Shown here piece after piece: positions 1-8,383 of a stretch of DNA of 64,000 nucleotides. The stretch is from NCBI RefSeq assembly GCF_010384365.1, contig NZ_CP048397.1:3162001-3226000 (forward strand), written 5' to 3'. The stretch comes from Streptomyces sp. S4.7 (GTDB lineage Bacteria; Actinomycetota; Actinomycetes; Streptomycetales; Streptomycetaceae). The notes below the pieces were generated by a model that did not search any database, had not been told where the DNA came from, and saw nothing but the letters and a program-made list of their open reading frames with translations. Every line of letters begins with the position of its first letter. Position 1 is the stretch's first letter. Both the position numbers and the translations under genes were made by a program.

Positions 1-729
1 CTGGTGCTGTTCTTCCCGATGTGGGTGGCGCCGGTCCTCATCGACACGGACGTACCGGCCGACAGCTACGCGCTGATGGCCGAACAGCTCCTGCCGCACG
101 GTCTGCTGGGTCTGGTCATCGTCGGCTTCTTCTCGCACACGATGGCCATGTGCTCGTCGGACGCGAACGCCATCGCGGCGGTCGTGACCCGCGACATCAT
201 GCCCGCGGTGTCGCGCCGCGCACGGGAGTGGGACACGCGGGTCGGGCTGCTGGCCGCCCGCTGGACGACGCTGCTGTTCCTCGGTCTGTCGATGGCCATC
301 GCGACGCAGGTCAACTCGCCCTTCTTCGGCGACATCATCACGGTCGTCATCAAGTGGGTGGCCGGGCTCATGGGGCCGATCGCGATCCCGCTGATGCTGG
401 GTCTGCTGCCCTGGTTCCGCAAGAGCGGTCCCACGGCGGCGCTGATCAGCTGGGCCGTCGGACTGGTCACGTTCTGGCTGGTCAACTACCCGATCAGCTG
501 GAACGTGGACGGTGGGGTGCCGCTCCAGTACCAGGTGTCGATCCCGCTCGCGGTCTCGCTGGTGCTCTACGTGGTGATCGGCTTCGTCAAGCCGGAGGAC
601 ACGCCGGAGCGTGACGCGGTGCTGGAGAAGATCAACGACGACGACGGGTCGGACGGGTGCGCCGCGGTGCCGGGGCCGGCGGGGCCGGGGGATGCGAAGC
701 AGCTCGGCCGCGAGGGCGCTTCCGGCTGA
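1..729 (+). CDS. Sodium:solute symporter (SSS family), 3' part
   Basis: The reading frame is open from the first base and runs to a TGA at 727-729, so the 5' end lies outside the window. The 243 visible codons contain about five hydrophobic segments. One stretch, FFSHTMAMCSSDANAIAAV, resembles the conserved late core helices of SSS symporters. A hydrophilic Asp/Gly-rich cytoplasmic tail follows. Proteins of this family couple sodium entry to uptake of sugars, amino acids or carboxylates; the substrate cannot be read from this fragment. The gene converges on the ADP-ribosylglycohydrolase gene across a repeat-rich gap. Confidence 0.8.
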   Translation: MVLFFPMWVAPVLIDTDVPADSYALMAEQLLPHGLLGLVIVGFFSHTMAMCSSDANAIAAVVTRDIMPAVSRRAREWDTRVGLLAARWTTLLFLGLSMAIATQVNSPFFGDIITVVIKWVAGLMGPIAIPLMLGLLPWFRKSGPTAALISWAVGLVTFWLVNYPISWNVDGGVPLQYQVSIPLAVSLVLYVVIGFVKPEDTPERDAVLEKINDDDGSDGCAAVPGPAGPGDAKQLGREGASG

Positions 730-795
730 CGCCCCGCCCGCCGCACCGGCGCCGGGCCCGAACTCGCCGACCGGGCCCGCCCGGTGGGCGGTTCT

Positions 796-990
796 GTCCT
801 CAAACGCCGGACGGGCTGGATGTACGCCCGGCCGACAACCGATTGCGTCCTCAAACGCCGGACGGGCTGCAAGTGAGCCCGCCCGGTGGGCGGTTGCGTC
901 CTCAAACGCCGGACGGGCTGGACGTGGCCGGACAGACTGCAAGTACGCCCACCCGCCGGCCGGTTCTGTCCTCAAACGCCGGACGGGCTG
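796..990 (+). repeat. Cluster of four direct copies of the GCCGGACGGGCTG intergenic repeat
   Basis: A 23-bp element (core CTCAAACGCCGGACGGGCTG) occurs at 796-818, 847-869, 898-920 and 968-990, giving start-to-start spacings of 51, 51 and 70 bp. Copies 1 and 3 are preceded by the same GC-rich mini-palindrome CCCGCCCGGTGGGCGG. The 730-1153 gap holds no credible gene; it consists largely of these repeats. Related sequences at 2378-2400 and 55306-55328 show that the family is dispersed. This kind of element is common between Streptomyces genes as I recall, but its role is not established here. Confidence 0.85.
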
Positions 991-1053
991 GACGTGGCCG
1001 GACGGGGTGGGAGCGTGCCGGGCGCGTTCTCAGCCCGTCCGGCGATTGAGGAC
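968..1053. terminator. Hairpin formed by two opposed repeat copies between convergent genes
   Basis: The fourth direct copy (968-990) faces an inverted copy at 1031-1053. The two arms match at 22 of 23 positions, including a perfect 14-bp arm (977-990 with 1031-1044) around a 40-base loop. It sits between the converging symporter and ADP-ribosylglycohydrolase genes, so a bidirectional terminator is the simplest reading. There is no U tract, which is normal for actinobacterial terminators. Confidence 0.6.
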
Positions 1054-1153
1054 GGACGTCCGGCAGCGCGAGCCGGGGGCGACTCGCGCTGTGTGACAGC
1101 GGTGCCCGACTCGTCGTGGCCAGGCCGTGTCGACGAGGGCCGCCCCGAGGCGC

Positions 1154-2269
1154 TCAGCCCCGGGGATACCTCGTCAGCCAGCCCGAGGACGTGATCGACG
1201 GGCCGTGGAGGGCCGGGCCCTGGGTCATCTCCATCGCGAAGTCGTCCGCGATCTCCAGCAGCGTCGCCCGGCCCTCCAGCTCCGCCAGCCACGCGGGCGG
1301 CAGGGCCGTCTCCCCGTGCATCGCGCCCAGCAGCGCCCCGCAGAGCGCTCCCGTCGCCGAGGACGGCCCGTCGTGGTTGACCGCCAGCCGCAGGCCGTGG
1401 CGTACGTCCTCGCCCACCAGCGCGCAGTACACGGCCACCGCGAGCGAGTCCTCCGCCGCCCCGCCCTCCGCGAGCACCGAGACCCGGCCCGGGGTCGGGA
1501 TCCCCTGCCGTACGGCTCCGAGCGCCTGCCCCAGCGCGTCGGTGACCGGCTGGTGGCCGGGGTGCTGGGTCAGCAGCGCGAGCGACCGCTGCACCGCCGC
1601 GTCGACGCTGTCGCCCCGCGCGACGCCGTGCACGATCACGGCGAAGGCACCGGCCGACAGGTACGCCGTGGGATGGCCGTGCGTCTGCGCCGCGCACTCC
1701 ACCGCGAGCTGGCAGACCAACTGCGGCTCCCACCCCACGAGCAGCCCGAACGGCGCCGAGCGCACGACCGCGCCCGCGTCGCGCGCGGTGGGGTTCTTGG
1801 GCTTGTCCAGCGTGCCCATCAGCTCGTCGCCCAGCCCGGTGAGACAGGACACGGACGGGTCGCGGCGCGCGTACAGCCACTCCTCCTGGGCGAGCCAGCC
1901 GTTGTCCTTGCGGCGTTCGTCGGGTCCCCAGTCGCTCTGGGTGGCGGCCCACCGCAGATAGGCGCGGTGCACATCGGTCGGCGGATGCCAGGCGCCGGTG
2001 TCGCGCCGGACCTGCGCGCGGATGAGGCCGTCGACGGTGAACAGGGTCAGCTGCGTGGCGGCGGCGACCGCGCCGCGCCGGCCGTACGCCTGGGCGAAGT
2101 CGGTGACACCCTCGGCGCCGTGCGCGGTCCGGGTCTCGTCGAGGGTGAGCGTGTCGACCCCCGCCCCCAGCGCGTCGCCGATGGCTCCCCCGAGAAGGCA
2201 CCCGCGGACGCGGCTGCGGAAGTCCTGCTGCTCCGCCCGGCCCCATATGGCGGTGGCTGGCCTGTTCAC
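1154..2269 (-). CDS. ADP-ribosylglycohydrolase family protein
   Basis: A 371-residue protein of the DraG/ARH family, which removes ADP-ribose from modified proteins or related substrates using a binuclear magnesium centre. The family hallmark GGAIGDALGAGVD is at residues 27-39, and the second conserved block NHDGPSSATGALCGALLGA lies near residue 300. The GTG start at 2269 is preceded by GGAGGGAGGG on the coding strand, a strong ribosome binding site. The length is usual for a stand-alone family member, and no export signal is seen. The neighbours do not identify the substrate; fbiC lies upstream on the same strand, 243 bp away. Confidence 0.88.
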   Translation of the reverse strand: MNRPATAIWGRAEQQDFRSRVRGCLLGGAIGDALGAGVDTLTLDETRTAHGAEGVTDFAQAYGRRGAVAAATQLTLFTVDGLIRAQVRRDTGAWHPPTDVHRAYLRWAATQSDWGPDERRKDNGWLAQEEWLYARRDPSVSCLTGLGDELMGTLDKPKNPTARDAGAVVRSAPFGLLVGWEPQLVCQLAVECAAQTHGHPTAYLSAGAFAVIVHGVARGDSVDAAVQRSLALLTQHPGHQPVTDALGQALGAVRQGIPTPGRVSVLAEGGAAEDSLAVAVYCALVGEDVRHGLRLAVNHDGPSSATGALCGALLGAMHGETALPPAWLAELEGRATLLEIADDFAMEMTQGPALHGPSITSSGWLTRYPRG

Positions 2270-2377
2270 GCGTCCCTCCCTCCGAGTCGTGGAACGCGCT
2301 CTGGCGCAGCACTGTAATCGAACGGGAACGGACTGTTCGGCACGGGCGTGTCCGGGCCCGGCGGGACGGGCGGTTTC

Positions 2378-2400
2378 GTCCTCAATCGCCGGACGGGGCC
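2378..2400 (+). repeat. Single copy of the dispersed intergenic repeat
   Basis: The core CCTCAATCGCCGGACGGG is nearly identical to the 796-990 family, with AAT in place of AAA. It lies in the gap between the end of fbiC and the start of the ADP-ribosylglycohydrolase gene. Confidence 0.75.
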
Positions 2401-2512
2401 GCGCGGGCGGACCCTCCGGGCGATCGGGTTACAGGGAGACGGCGCCGGGCAACAGCCCGTCCGCCCCACAGCGCGGGGGCACGCTCCTGCCGGGGAGCGG
2501 CGCGGGGACGGC

Positions 2513-5116
2513 CTACTCGGGCAGCAGCGGCAGCAGCTCCGGCAGGTGCCCGTCGGACGCGGTCGCCGCCCGTACGCGCTCCTCGGGGACCTCGCCGTAC
2601 AGCGTGGTCCGGGGCCTGGCCGGCCGGCCCGCGGCGTCGGCGATCGCGACCAGGTCCTTGACGGAGCGGTACGAGCCGTAACCGGACCCCGCCATGCGGG
2701 AGATGGTCTCCTCCATCAGCGTCCCGCCGAGATCGTTCGCGCCGGAGCGGAGCATCTCGGCGGCGCCTTCGGTGCCGAGCTTCACCCAACTGGTCTGGAT
2801 GTTGGTGATGTAGGGGTGGAGGAGGAGCCGGGCCATCGCCATGACCGCGCGGTTGTCGCGCGTGGTGGGGCCGGGGCGGGCGATGCCGGCCAGATAGACG
2901 GGCGCGTTGGTGTGGATGAAGGGCAGCGTGACGAATTCGGTGAAGCCCTCGCGCCCGGCCTCAAGTGCCTTGCGCTGCATACCGGCCAGGGTGCGGAAGT
3001 GCCCCAGCCAGTGGCGGGGCTGGTCCACGTGGCCGTACATCATCGTGGAGCTGGAGCGGATGCCCAGCGAGTGCGCGGTCTCGACGACCTCGATCCACGT
3101 CGCCGTCGGCAGCTTGCCCTTGGTGAGGATCCAGCGCACCTCGTCGTCCAGGATCTCGGCGGCCGTGCCCGGGATCGAGTCGAGCCCGGCCTCCTTCGCG
3201 GCCGTGAGCCATTCGCGGATCGACATCCCGGTGCGCGAGGCGCCGTTGACGACCTCCATCGGCGAGAAGGCGTGGACGTGCATGCCGGGGACGCGTTCCT
3301 TGACGGCGCGCGCGATGTCGAAGTACGCCGTGCCGGGCAGGTCGGGGTGGATGCCGCCCTGCATGCACACCTCGACGGCGCCGACGTCCCACGCCTGCGC
3401 GGCGCGGTCCGCGACCTGGTCGAGCGAGAGGGTGTAGGCGTCGGCGTCCGTACGGCGCTGGGCGAAGGCGCAGAAACGGCAGCCGGTGTAGCAGACGTTG
3501 GTGAAGTTGATGTTGCGCGTGACGATGTACGTGACGTCGTCGCCGACCACCTCGCGGCGCAGTTCGTCGGCGATCCGGGTCAGCGCGTCGAGCGCGGGGC
3601 CGTCCGCGTGCAGCAGCGCGAGTGCCTCGTCGTCGGTGAGCTTCGTCGGGTCGGCGGCGGCCTGGGTGAGGGCCTGCCTGACGTCGGTGTCGATCCGCTC
3701 CGGCACCATGCCGGGCGCGGCGGCCTCGCGCAGGGCGTCCCAGTCGCCGTAGACATGGTCGAAGTCGTCGCGGCGGTCGCCGGTTCGGCCCTCGGTGTCG
3801 ATGGTGCGGTGCAGGTCGGTACGGCCGGTGGCCGTGAAGCCCTCGTCGGGCTCCTGCCACGGCAGTCCGGCCGGTTTGACGTCCTCGCGGGCGAGACCGG
3901 TGACGGGGTCGGCGAGCGCGCGCACGTGCGGCATCACGCGCGGGTCGAGCCAGGGCTCGCCGCGGGCGATGAACTCCGGGTAGATCGTGAGCCGTTCGCG
4001 CAGCTCGAAGCCTGCGGCGGCGGTGCGCTCGGCCAGCTGGTCGATGTGCGGCCACGGGCGCTCGGGGTTGACGTGGTCGGGTGTGAGGGGCGAGACGCCG
4101 CCCCAGTCGTCGATCCCGGCGCCGATGAGAAGCGCGTACTCCTCGTCCACGAGGTTGGGCGGGGCCTGGATCCGGGCCGCCGGGCCGAGGAGGTGCCGGG
4201 CGACGGCGATCGTGGCGGCCAGTTCCTCCAGTTCGGCGTCGGGCATGGCGCGCATCGCGGTGTCGGGCTTGGCGCGGAAGTTCTGGACGATGACTTCCTG
4301 GATGCCGTGGTAGGCGCGGGCGGTGCGGCGCAGCTCGAAGAGGGAGTCGGCGCGCTCCTCGTAGTCCTCGCCGATGCCGATCAGGATGCCGGTGGTGAAG
4401 GGGACGTTGGAGCGGCCCGCGTCCTCCAGCACCCGCAGCCGTACGGCGGGCTCCTTGTCGGGCGAGCCGTGGTGGGGGCCGCCGGGCTCGGACCAGAGCC
4501 GGGTGGCGGTGGTCTCCAGCATCATGCCCATGCTGGGCGCGACGGGCTTGAGCCGCTGGAAGTCGGTCCAGCCGAGCACTCCGGGGTTGAGGTGCGGAAG
4601 GAGTCCGGTCTCCTCCAGAACGCGCACGGCCATGGCCCGTACGTACGCCAGGGTGTCGTCGTACCCCTCGGCCGCCAGCCACTCCTTCGCCTCGGGCCAG
4701 CGGTCCTCGGGCCGGTCGCCGAGGGTGAACAGCGCTTCCTTGCAGCCCATTTCGGCGCCCTCTCGGGCGATGGCGAGGACTTCGTCGGGCGACAGGAACA
4801 TGCCGTGCCCGGCCCGGCGCAGTTTGCCGGGGACGGTGACGAACGTGCAGTAGTGGCACTTGTCGCGGCACAGACGGGTGAGCGGGATGAAGACCTTGCG
4901 GGAGTACGTGATGACTCCGGGCCGCCCGACGGCTTCGAGTCCCGCGTCGCGGACCCGCGCGGCCGAGGCGGCGAGGTCCTTGAGGTCGTCGCCGCGGGCC
5001 TGAAGCAGGACGGCGGCCTCCGCGGCGTCGAGCGCGACACCCTCCCTGGCTCGTTTGAGGGCGCGGCGCATGGCGTTGGCGGTAGGGGCGGAGGGGGCCG
5101 TGGCGCTCGTCGTCAT
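2513..5116 (-). CDS. fbiC: Bifunctional FO synthase (7,8-didemethyl-8-hydroxy-5-deazariboflavin synthase)
   Basis: An 867-residue fusion of CofG and CofH, the two radical-SAM enzymes that build the FO chromophore of coenzyme F420 from tyrosine and a pyrimidine intermediate. Two CxxxCxxC radical-SAM motifs are visible: CRDKCHYC (Cys 83, 87, 90) in the CofG half and CYTGCRFC (Cys 542, 546, 549) in the CofH half. The full length matches actinobacterial FbiC. The chosen ATG at 5116 gives the typical N-terminus MTTSA. An upstream extension to 5215 stays open but would run into the divergent gene's promoter. F420-using enzymes elsewhere in the window (22822-23649, and probably 62704-63114) depend on this pathway. 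Confidence 0.96.
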   Translation of the reverse strand: MTTSATAPSAPTANAMRRALKRAREGVALDAAEAAVLLQARGDDLKDLAASAARVRDAGLEAVGRPGVITYSRKVFIPLTRLCRDKCHYCTFVTVPGKLRRAGHGMFLSPDEVLAIAREGAEMGCKEALFTLGDRPEDRWPEAKEWLAAEGYDDTLAYVRAMAVRVLEETGLLPHLNPGVLGWTDFQRLKPVAPSMGMMLETTATRLWSEPGGPHHGSPDKEPAVRLRVLEDAGRSNVPFTTGILIGIGEDYEERADSLFELRRTARAYHGIQEVIVQNFRAKPDTAMRAMPDAELEELAATIAVARHLLGPAARIQAPPNLVDEEYALLIGAGIDDWGGVSPLTPDHVNPERPWPHIDQLAERTAAAGFELRERLTIYPEFIARGEPWLDPRVMPHVRALADPVTGLAREDVKPAGLPWQEPDEGFTATGRTDLHRTIDTEGRTGDRRDDFDHVYGDWDALREAAAPGMVPERIDTDVRQALTQAAADPTKLTDDEALALLHADGPALDALTRIADELRREVVGDDVTYIVTRNINFTNVCYTGCRFCAFAQRRTDADAYTLSLDQVADRAAQAWDVGAVEVCMQGGIHPDLPGTAYFDIARAVKERVPGMHVHAFSPMEVVNGASRTGMSIREWLTAAKEAGLDSIPGTAAEILDDEVRWILTKGKLPTATWIEVVETAHSLGIRSSSTMMYGHVDQPRHWLGHFRTLAGMQRKALEAGREGFTEFVTLPFIHTNAPVYLAGIARPGPTTRDNRAVMAMARLLLHPYITNIQTSWVKLGTEGAAEMLRSGANDLGGTLMEETISRMAGSGYGSYRSVKDLVAIADAAGRPARPRTTLYGEVPEERVRAATASDGHLPELLPLLPE

Positions 5117-5200
5117 ATGTCCGAGCATACGAGCGGGGCCGGGGGATTCCGGCTGCCGGATGAGTAGGTGAGCGGATGCCCACATTCGGGGATACGGGAA

Positions 5201-5206
5201 TAACTT
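5201..5206 (+). promoter_or_regulatory. Candidate -10 element of a leaderless start
   Basis: TAACTT lies 7 bases before the ATG at 5214, and no Shine-Dalgarno sequence is visible. This spacing would put the transcription start at or next to the A of ATG. No convincing -35 was found. Confidence 0.35.
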
Positions 5207-5213
5207 CGATCTC

Positions 5214-5906
5214 ATGAACGACGCGAGGGACTTGGCTCACTCGGCCGGCTCGCCCGGCCCGACCGGCGACGAGGTCGGTGGCGCGGGTGGTGGCGTGCTG
5301 CGGGGCGTGGGGATCGGCTGCGGGGTGCTCGTCGCCGTACCGGTGCTGCTCGTACTCGGCTTCCTGGTCACGTACTCGGTGCAGCGCGGGACACCGGAGG
5401 AGTACGAGCGTGTCGACCCGCAGGCGATGATGACCCGCATCGGGGACGTGTCGCGGGAGTCGTACGAGGTGCTCGGCTTCGAGACGGCCGCCGGGTCCGA
5501 CGCGAGCGCCGGTCTCTGTTACCCCGGCGGCCTGGAGAGCATGGCCGACGAGCCGGTGGACGGCGCGTACAGCCTCTCGCACCGCTGGTCGGTGGACGAC
5601 GTCCCGGAGAGCGGGGCCGCGTCCGCGCTGAAGCGGCTGCACGGGCATCTCGGGGACGGGGGCTGGGACATCGACTCGTACGAGAGCGACGCGGGCGCCG
5701 CGTACGGGCTGGAGTTGCGCGTCTCGCGCGACGGCCCCTCGGACGACGGTGGCGACATCCGGGCCGTCTTCGAGTGGCGGGACCACCGAGGGCGGTTCGA
5801 GGGTGGCGTCCACGCGCCGTGCGCGTACGACCCCGGCGCCGGGCGGGGTACGTGGTCGGCCACGGACGCCGGGGCGGAGGTCGAGCCACCGCGGTTGCGG
5901 CCGTAG
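5214..5906 (+). CDS. Hypothetical single-pass membrane protein
   Basis: A 230-residue protein, diverging from fbiC with 97 bp between the starts. The N-terminal 30 residues are Gly/Ser-rich. One transmembrane helix follows at about residues 31-53 ([19 protein letters not shown]), and the remainder is an extracytoplasmic Asp/Glu-rich domain with two cysteines. I do not recognise the domain. Its orientation suggests a membrane-anchored surface protein. Convergence with the ABC exporter downstream is closed by a strong hairpin. Confidence 0.7.
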   Translation: MNDARDLAHSAGSPGPTGDEVGGAGGGVLRGVGIGCGVLVAVPVLLVLGFLVTYSVQRGTPEEYERVDPQAMMTRIGDVSRESYEVLGFETAAGSDASAGLCYPGGLESMADEPVDGAYSLSHRWSVDDVPESGAASALKRLHGHLGDGGWDIDSYESDAGAAYGLELRVSRDGPSDDGGDIRAVFEWRDHRGRFEGGVHAPCAYDPGAGRGTWSATDAGAEVEPPRLRP

Positions 5907-5918
5907 GGGCAGAGCCCG

Positions 5919-5949
5919 GAGGGGCAGTCGCGGTGTGCGACTGCCCCTC
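5919..5949. terminator. Bidirectional hairpin terminator
   Basis: A perfect 13-bp stem (5919-5931 with 5937-5949) and a 5-base loop lie between the stop of the membrane protein gene and the stop of the opposing permease gene. Confidence 0.75.
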
Positions 5950-5977
5950 GGCGGCTTCCGGTCCCTGCGGTGTCATG

Positions 5978-7315
5978 TCAGGCCGCCAGGGTCACCGCCT
6001 CGACGGCCGGGGTGCGCAGGCCGCGGTACGCCGTACCGACGCTGGTGGCGATCGTCGCGACGGCGCCGATCCCGACGACGACCAGCCAGATCCCGAGGTC
6101 CTGGTCCGGGGTGGCGGTGTCGACGCGGACCATGCTGAAGGGGACGACTCCGGCGACGGCCGCCACCGTCGCGAAGAACACTCCGGTCACGGTCAGGATC
6201 ACCGATTCTAGGGCGATCATGCCGAGGACCTGCGGTGGGGTGGCACCGGCGAGGCGCTGCTGGCCGAACTCCCTGGTGCGGTAAGTGGTCGCCGCGTAGA
6301 GGCTGTTGATCAGCATGATGCAGGAGAAGACCACGATGATGCCGACGACCACGTAGTTGAGCGTCTCGACGTTCTTGTCCTCTCCGGTCGGGGCGATGCC
6401 GGACGCCTTGGCCGCGTCGCTCTGGATGGCCTGCATGTAGAGCGTGGCGCAGGCGATGCCGATGAAGAGGATCAGCGGCATGAGCACGCCGGACAGCTCG
6501 GAGGCCCGCCGGCGCATGTTGTGGACGGTCAGATAGCCGCTGGCGCCGGTGAGGGCGGTGATGGGGCGGGCCAGGGTGCCGAGCACGAGGCGCAGGATCG
6601 CCGGCGAGAGGATCGCGAAGCCCGCGGCGAGCAGGATGGCTCCGTAGACCGGGCCGGCCATCAGCGCGACGTCCGACTTGTCCAGCGCGAAGGTGGAGAA
6701 GACCCCTCCGATGCCGAGGACGAAGGCGGCGGCACCGGCGAGGTTCTTGCCCCGGCCCCGCGGCTTGGCGCCGCCCGCGGCGACCTTGGCCACCCGGCGT
6801 ACCGCGAGGAACGCGGCCCCGACCGAGGCCACCAGCGTGATGGCGAATCCCGACGCCATCGCGATCGGGCCGAAGCTGAAGTCCACGCCCTGGGTGACCT
6901 GGTCGGTGTCCTTGAAGAGGACGAGCAGCCGGTCGCCGCCGAGCATCGCCGGCCCGAACGCAAGGACGGTTCCGACGACCGCCACCGCGACGGCCTCGAA
7001 GACGACCATCCGCTTGATCTGGGCGGGGGTGGCCCCGCTGCGGCGGAGCAGTGCGATCTCCTCGCCGCGCTGGCGGACGTTGACGGTGAGGGTGGATGCC
7101 ACGGCGAAGAAGACGAGGAAGGTGCCGTAGCCGCCGACCACGCTCGCGGCGATGGTGAGCGTTTCCTTGCTGAGCGCGTCGATGCCGGGGGCGGACGCGG
7201 TGTCGTGCATCGAGTTGAAGGTCATCACGACCACCGCGCCGAGGAACGTCGAGAGCAGGGTGGCGATGAAGCGCCCGGGGCGCTGTCGGACGGAGCGCAT
7301 GGCGAGAGTGAACAT
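5978..7315 (-). CDS. ABC transporter permease, FtsX/MacB-like
   Basis: A 445-residue integral membrane protein with about eight helices. It has an N-terminal helix after MFTLAMRSVRQRPGRF, a core VNVRQRGEEIALLRRSGATPAQIKRMV typical of FtsX-type permeases, and a second copy near the C-terminus (TYRTREFGQQRLAGATPPQVL). It is shorter than many 800-residue paralogues because the large extracytoplasmic domain is small. It starts 3 bp after the stop of the ATPase gene at 7319-8170, so the two form an operon, probably exporting a lipid, peptide or antibiotic rather than importing. The substrate is unknown. Confidence 0.85.
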   Translation of the reverse strand: MFTLAMRSVRQRPGRFIATLLSTFLGAVVVMTFNSMHDTASAPGIDALSKETLTIAASVVGGYGTFLVFFAVASTLTVNVRQRGEEIALLRRSGATPAQIKRMVVFEAVAVAVVGTVLAFGPAMLGGDRLLVLFKDTDQVTQGVDFSFGPIAMASGFAITLVASVGAAFLAVRRVAKVAAGGAKPRGRGKNLAGAAAFVLGIGGVFSTFALDKSDVALMAGPVYGAILLAAGFAILSPAILRLVLGTLARPITALTGASGYLTVHNMRRRASELSGVLMPLILFIGIACATLYMQAIQSDAAKASGIAPTGEDKNVETLNYVVVGIIVVFSCIMLINSLYAATTYRTREFGQQRLAGATPPQVLGMIALESVILTVTGVFFATVAAVAGVVPFSMVRVDTATPDQDLGIWLVVVGIGAVATIATSVGTAYRGLRTPAVEAVTLAA

Positions 7316-7318
7316 CGG

Positions 7319-8170
7319 TCAGACCCCTGCGTAGGTGTTGCCGGCGGACCGGGCGGACGGCTCGGCGGCGGACGGCTGGTCGGCGGACCGCTCGGCCGGC
7401 CGGTTGAGGGTGTCGCCGAGGTGGGCGAGGCGTTCGGCGACGGTGTCGACGGTGGGGTGGTCGATGTGTCCGGCGAGGCGGCCGTCGGCGAGGAAGATCA
7501 CGGTGTCGGCGTAGGAGGCGGCGACGGGGTCGTGGGTGACCATGACGACGGTGCGGCCGTGGACGCGGACGGTCTGCTGGAGCAGGAGCAGGACGTCGCG
7601 TGCGCTGCGGATGTCGAGGGCTCCGGTGGGTTCGTCGGCGAGAATGACGGCGGGTTCGGTGACCAGGGCGCGGGCGATGGCGACGCGCTGCTGCTGGCCG
7701 CCGGAGAGCTGGTCGGGCCGGTGGGTGAGCCGGTCGCCGAGGCCGACCTGGGTGAGGATGTCCCGGGCGTGGTCCTTGTCGACGCGGCGGCCGGCGAGTC
7801 TCAGCGGCAGGACGGTGTTCTGCGCGACGGTCAGGGTCGGCAGGAGGTTGTAGCGCTGGAAGACGAAGCCGATCCGCCGGCGGCGGAACTTCGTCAGCGC
7901 GGCCTCGGTGCCGCCGGTCATCTCCTCGCCGTCGACCACGACCTGCCCGCTGTCGGGCCGGTCGAGGCCGGCCGCGCACTGCAGCAGGGTCGACTTGCCC
8001 GAGCCGGAGGGGCCCATGACGGCGGTGAAGGACCCGGCGGGAAGACTCAGCGACACCCCGTCCAGAGCGGTCACGGCGCTGTCGCCCGATCCGTAGACCT
8101 TGCTGACACCCGCCAGCCGCAGCGCCTCCGCGCTCCTGGCCCGCCCGGTCGAACTCCGACGACGAAACAT
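7319..8170 (-). CDS. ABC transporter ATP-binding protein (LolD/MacB type)
   Basis: A 283-residue ATPase partnering the FtsX-like permease. Visible motifs are Walker [10 protein letters not shown] (residues 53-61), Q-loop Gln 105, signature LSGGQQQR (155-162) and Walker [13 protein letters not shown] from residue 175. The ATG at 8170 is chosen over an upstream in-frame extension because GGGGAAGG lies just before it. A C-terminal extension of about 40 residues rich in Ala/Ser/Arg is of unknown use. Confidence 0.9.
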   Translation of the reverse strand: MFRRRSSTGRARSAEALRLAGVSKVYGSGDSAVTALDGVSLSLPAGSFTAVMGPSGSGKSTLLQCAAGLDRPDSGQVVVDGEEMTGGTEAALTKFRRRRIGFVFQRYNLLPTLTVAQNTVLPLRLAGRRVDKDHARDILTQVGLGDRLTHRPDQLSGGQQQRVAIARALVTEPAVILADEPTGALDIRSARDVLLLLQQTVRVHGRTVVMVTHDPVAASYADTVIFLADGRLAGHIDHPTVDTVAERLAHLGDTLNRPAERSADQPSAAEPSARSAGNTYAGV

Positions 8171-8320
8171 GATCCGCACCTTCCCCTCGGGCACTCCCTG
8201 CGCCACGACTACGAAGCTACGGACGCGCCGCCGCGACCACATTGGGCGTACGACCCGAGTCACCGGTGTCGCTGACTACACCCCCGCCCGCCGCTCACGA
8301 CCACCGGCGGTAGTGCCTTG

Positions 8321-8349
8321 TTGACACATACGCCCCTCACACCTACGTT
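8321..8349 (+). promoter_or_regulatory. Promoter of the PrsW-RHS gene
   Basis: A consensus -35 TTGACA (8321-8326) is followed by a 17-base spacer and TACGTT (8344-8349). It would give a leader of about 28 bases ending in GGGGTGGGG before GTG 8384. This supports 8384 as the start rather than the in-frame TTG at 8318, which lies within the promoter. Confidence 0.6.
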
Positions 8350-8383
8350 CAGTTCACTAAAGCAAACTTACGGGGTGGGGTTT

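Noticed and set aside
796-1053. CRISPR array
   Set aside because: Repeat units are direct but spacers are related to each other and of unequal length, copies also occur singly elsewhere, and no cas genes are present.
2961-5813. Long open frame of 950 codons on the minus strand across fbiC
   Set aside because: It is a GC-rich shadow of fbiC with Arg/Pro/Ala-rich nonsense composition and no domain; fbiC in the other frame has all expected motifs.
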